Shown: positions 60,021 to 64,000 of the stretch, one piece after another
Layout of the letters: each line of letters opens with the position of its first letter
Numbering within the stretch: position 1 is the first letter of the stretch
Origin: Smittia aterrima
Lineage: Eukaryota > Arthropoda > Insecta > Diptera > Chironomidae
Assembly: GCA_033063855.1 (NCBI GenBank)
Contig: CP093831.1
Location: forward strand, 29,264,001-29,328,000
Direction: 5' to 3'
Length of the DNA stretch: 64,000 nt
The notes under the pieces: model-generated
What the model saw: the letters and a program-made list of their open reading frames with translations, nothing else
Databases searched by the model: none
Told to the model about the DNA's origin: nothing
Made by a program: the position numbers and the translations under genes

Positions 60021-63000
60021 ACCGGTGACCATTTGTTACCGAGGCATCTTCTTTAATTAGGTAGCCCACTCCATTTTCTTCATTTCATTTTCTTCTTTCT
60101 CGTTCTTTTTCGACAAATATTGTGCAGAGAAAAAATATAGAAATAAAGAGAAAAAAATTTTAATTAAAAAACCGGCGAGCGAAAAAAAACTGAAACGAAG
60201 AAATGGCGTCGGAAAAAGTCGTTTTAATCAATACTTGGATTTTTTCTGGTTTTTTAAAAATTCTATACAATAAAATGTTCTCTATGAATTGTAAATTGTT
60301 CGTAAATAGAGTTGACTTTTCTTAAATTAAATGTTAATTTTGTATACGACTTGCGGACTCGCTTCTTTTTAGGGTAGCTAATCTTTTTCATACATCCATC
60401 GATAAAATGAATTTCCATGAAAATTTGATCAACAAGATCTTATGGAAAACTGACGAATTCTTTCTTAACTTTAATCATTTTTCTAAAGAATATTAATGTT
60501 TATTTAAGAATACGTATTTTAATGTATCACAATTTTTTTCATTTTGTGTTTTTCATCTCGAAAATGACGAAGAGAAAATTCATTCTGCACAGAAAAAAAA
60601 AGAAGATAAGCTGAGACGGTAACTTTTCTGTAAAAAAAATAATCAAAAATAATACATTTTAAAGTAGCGGAATAACATTTGAAGTTGTCTTGCTTTGGGT
60701 GGTAATGTCCAGAAAATTTAAAAAAAAATTAAATTTTCAATGAAATTTTTCTTTTGAAGTATTTCTTTGTTGATAAGTCAAAGAAAGTTTTCTCTATCTT
60801 GCCGTAAGAACATTTTTTGTAGTGAATCCTATGGGATATTCATCAAAAAGAATTCGCTATGATTTTTTGTATACAATAAGGACTGTTTGAAGTATTCTTT
60901 GCTGAACAGTTGTAACTATATCAAGTGTCAGTCCCTTCTTGCGACAAAGATTTCTGACTGACTGAAAACTCAGTGACGCCTTTGACTTATTAAAAATAAA
61001 TAAATAATTTAAGAGATACTAAGATAGTATTATTAACTGCTTTTCAAATCTTCTACAACTGAAATGAATTTATACTTGAAGAACAAAATTTTAAATTTAA
61101 ATCCTGATTGTTTTTGTAAAAATTTTAACAAATAGGATTTTCAATGTGGTAATGTAAAAATTCAAGGATGAAGAAAAAAAATATATCCTTCAGCTCCTTT
61201 ACGATTTCTTCTCGCTTTTGGTTGCGAACATTTTCATTTTGAATCTCGAAATAATTCGACAAGGGAAAGGAAAGAACTAGAACGCAAATATTCCGACTGA
61301 TAACAAAAAAAAAGCCGAAACATTTTTCATTCCGAGCACAAAAAAATGAAAGAAACTCAGAAAAATTTCCATCAAAAAATGAAACAGTCAGGAAACACAA
61401 AAAAAAATCTTCTCGCCACCCTCTTTAATTTTTCATCTGCTCTGTTTATTTTATGATAAATATTTTTTGTACTTCACATTTTTCTCATTTTATAATTCTG
61501 AAAAACTCAAAATAAAAAAACTGATTCGTGAATGATTTCATTTTGGTTAGTCACAAGATACTTAACTTCAATTATTCTCGAGCATACAGTAAAATTTGAG
61601 AACGAATTGATCAGAAACGGGCATATTTGCAATTTGCTCCTCGATAGAGAAAATCGGATAATATTTAGATTTTTTATATTAATAAAAATCGATAAACGTT
61701 TTTTCCTCACTGTTTAGTGCCCTGAAATTTTATTTATTTCAGGAAAAGGCGAATATCGTTGTTATTCGTGAAAGCTCTGAGTCCAGGACAGACCGAGAAA
61801 ACGCTGCTTCCCCGTACAAATGGGTCGAACGCAATAGACACCAATCAAGGGAAGGAGGGAAACCCAAAAAAAAAATATTTTGGCACAGCTAAAAAAGTGC
61901 CACATGAAGATGTAAATTTGCAGAGAAAGGGTCAGCGAGTTTTCCAATCAACTGATCCTGAAAAAGGCGTTCGTTAGGAACAGAAAAAAGGTTTTTTTCT
62001 TTTCATTCTCCCCCTACTTATTTTAATTCCATTGAAAAAAATTATGAAGCCACCAGAGCTTAACTGAAAGCTTTTTACATGTCTAACCACCTCAGCTTGT
62101 TCGTCGAAATTTGTCATTTTCCAATCTTGTAATTTATGAAACAAAAAATTCATACGAAGCGACACATTTCAGTCTTCGACTTGCATCTTTGCTTCACTGC
62201 TTTTAATTTCGTAAATGGATTTTTTTTACTCCTTTGTTCCCTTAAATCCTTCATTACATTTTTTACATTTTTATTTTTTACAAAGATAGGGACGGGGCCT
62301 TGAAAGGAAACAGCTTGAGTTTTATGTTATCAACGATTTTCTTCTGTCATCCCGAAATTTTTTATTTCATAAAAAAGAAAACCATTGCTTTATCCTTTCC
62401 CATGATAACAAAATTATATCGCGTAACCGTTTTTTCTCGTGTCACATCCGAAAATTGAGAAAATTCTCATTTTATTGCATGTAATATTTTTAATTTTGCC
62501 AGAACTGCGAGAGCACACAAAAACGAAGCTCGGATGGATTTTTTTCAGCTCGAGCTTTTCTTCGTCTCTTTCGAAAAACATAAAAATCCAAGGGAAAATT
62601 CGTTGAACAATGGCTTTTTTTATGCTTTTACATTTTCTGATGTTGGCGCGAAGGAAAAAATGTCATGAGAGGGATGTCGAGTTTGGGAACATTCTGTAAA
62701 TTGAAAAAAATATTTGGATTCAAGAAGTTTTATGAACGTATAAACGGAGAGCGTCAAGAATTCAGTCCCAATTACATTCATCTCTCCCTGAAAATTATTT
62801 GCTGTTTTTCCACTCTTCTTCGCCGTACTTTTTTTTTCAAAATTCTTCTGCGATTGGATGGCGCAAGCGCATTTTTTGCCGCTCATTCCTCATTGAAAAT
62901 AAAAAAAAAGAAACTCTTCGAAAAAAGCGGTAGAACAACAAAAATTCGTAGTTTTTCTCTGGTTTTTATAAAAAAAAAATTGCTGAGAAGGAAAATGAGC

Positions 63001-64000
63001 TTTTTTCGACGCAAATTCATTATAAAGGCACAAAAAAAAATTCCCCTTCCACCCACTTTGAGAAGAAAAAAAATACATTAGCGCGATAAAAATGTTTTCT
63101 GCTTTATTCGTGGGACTGATAAGGGACGGAGAGCGCTAAAAGTTTTTGTACGTTCAAGACAAATGAACGAAATATATTTATGAATCATTGCTTGCGAGAG
63201 AGTCATGTGGATGCTCTATCCGAGAAACAAAACAATAACAAACAGTTATTATTGTATTTTGTTTGAGTTTCAGTTTCGATTTCAACCGAATTTGCGATCA
63301 CTTCTCTCATGAAAATCACATGGCAAAAAAACATTGAAGAGAGACAGAGAGTTGAGAGCGATTTTTGCAAGTAAATTCCCAAGAAGAAATGTTATGAACG
63401 AAGTTTCCTATTGCTCTCGAAACAAAGTAGTGAAAATTCTTTCTGGGTAAATAAACAAGTCAAAAAGAGAAGCGAGAGAAAATGCTTTTTTCGTCTTCAT
63501 TCAGCATTTTTTATCACAGGAAATTTCATTCAATTTTTTTTCTTTTCGTTTCTCACAACAAAATATTTTAGCGGTGTGTATTTGTATTTCTGTCGTCGAG
63601 CTAGCAAGACGTTCGTAGATCTCTGCGATAATTTTTTTTCAGTGTTTCAACGAAAAAAGTGTTCGTATTAATACAATAAAAACAAGAAAAAATACATATT
63701 TTATGAAGATTGTGGGGAAAATAAAAGAAAAAGAAAAGTCATAAACTCTCATTTATTCCACGAAAAGCGCCATGCTCGGTAGTACACTTGGCCATGCTGA
63801 ATTCTGGAAATGTTAAACATTAAACTTGAATGTGAGTGATTTATTGAAAGAACAAAAGGGCATCTCATCTGACACTAGAGGAGATCGTAACCAAGAAATT
63901 GAACTTGTGAAAAATACGACGAAATTAATAAGAAAGGTTCAAATAAGTTTCTCGGTGTGTGACTATTTTCTTTTCGCCGGAGAATATTAAGTTTATATTA
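60021..64000. other. AT-rich region without a recognised gene
   Basis: About 4 kb dominated by poly-A and poly-T runs. Short ORFs here are Lys/Phe-rich and look like chance frames. A less AT-rich patch at 61742-61850 follows a TTTATTTCAG acceptor-like site and is open in more than one frame; it could be an exon of a gene running off the right edge. Nothing else could be supported. Confidence 0.5.

Noticed and set aside
62665..63081. 138-residue ORF rich in Lys and Phe
   Set aside because: Composition reflects poly-A/T runs; no domain, signal or splice context.
1..64000. CRISPR arrays, bacterial operons, tRNA or rRNA genes
   Set aside because: No spaced repeats, operon structure or recognisable RNA genes were seen; the window is spliced eukaryotic sequence.

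Overview
This window looks like nuclear DNA of an insect, most likely a dipteran and perhaps a nematoceran (midge-like) fly. It is AT-rich, most introns are 50-80 bp with clear GT...AG ends, and it holds insect-style genes of the sushi/C-type-lectin 'furrowed' type, an EDTP/MTMR14 phosphatase and trypsin-fold homologs. The species assignment is inference. All exon models were read by eye, and each was checked to keep one open frame across its junctions.

Layout. 1-8708 (+): C-terminal two thirds of an axonemal dynein heavy chain (DNAH6 class). 8809-10597 (-): catalase, tail-to-tail with the dynein. 13717-27010 (+): a large selectin-like membrane protein (sushi, fucolectin-like, C-type lectin, three sushi, transmembrane) with three long introns and a possible alternative last exon. 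27776-29988 (-): reeler/DOMON/cytochrome-b561 ferric-reductase-like protein. 30380-34751 (-): a cluster of two aldo-keto reductases with signal peptides flanking a catalytically dead serine protease homolog. 36379-38759 (+) and 39504-42277 (-): two myotubularin-family genes tail-to-tail, one with an intact active site (MTMR14) and one a pseudophosphatase (MTMR10/12). 43221-43841 (+): Mediator subunit MED31. 45003-45377 (-): small secreted protein. 46034-47371 (-): C2H2 zinc-finger protein. 47667-52895 (-): VWA8, a mitochondrial AAA+/VWA ATPase. 53080-54761 (-): BRAP ubiquitin ligase. 54992-56290 (+): Cab45/SDF4 EF-hand protein. 56571-58448 (+): GTP-forming succinyl-CoA ligase beta subunit. 58637-60020: an unidentified small ORF followed by a decayed gene. 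60021-64000: AT-rich sequence without a convincing gene.

The genes are mostly unrelated housekeeping and structural loci. Functional links are loose: catalase, the ferric-reductase-like protein and the AKRs are redox proteins; MTMR14 and MTMR10/12 belong to 3-phosphoinositide metabolism; VWA8 and SUCLG2 are mitochondrial.

The most unusual signal is at about 59073-59960. Broken reading frames there carry, in order and with roughly correct spacing, the signatures of a bacterial-type RecA recombinase (GPESSGK Walker A, a KLT-AIN segment, a GGN segment), not those of eukaryotic Rad51. Other leads are: a 47-bp near-identical copy of a Cab45 coding exon 16 kb away, beyond the MTMR14 gene; a repeat of about 85 bp that fills most of the last VWA8 intron and recurs in the 12-kb intergenic region; the secreted AKR pair around a His-to-Asn protease homolog whose serine sits on a 15-nt exon; and a VWA8 with a GC-AG intron and no long middle region.
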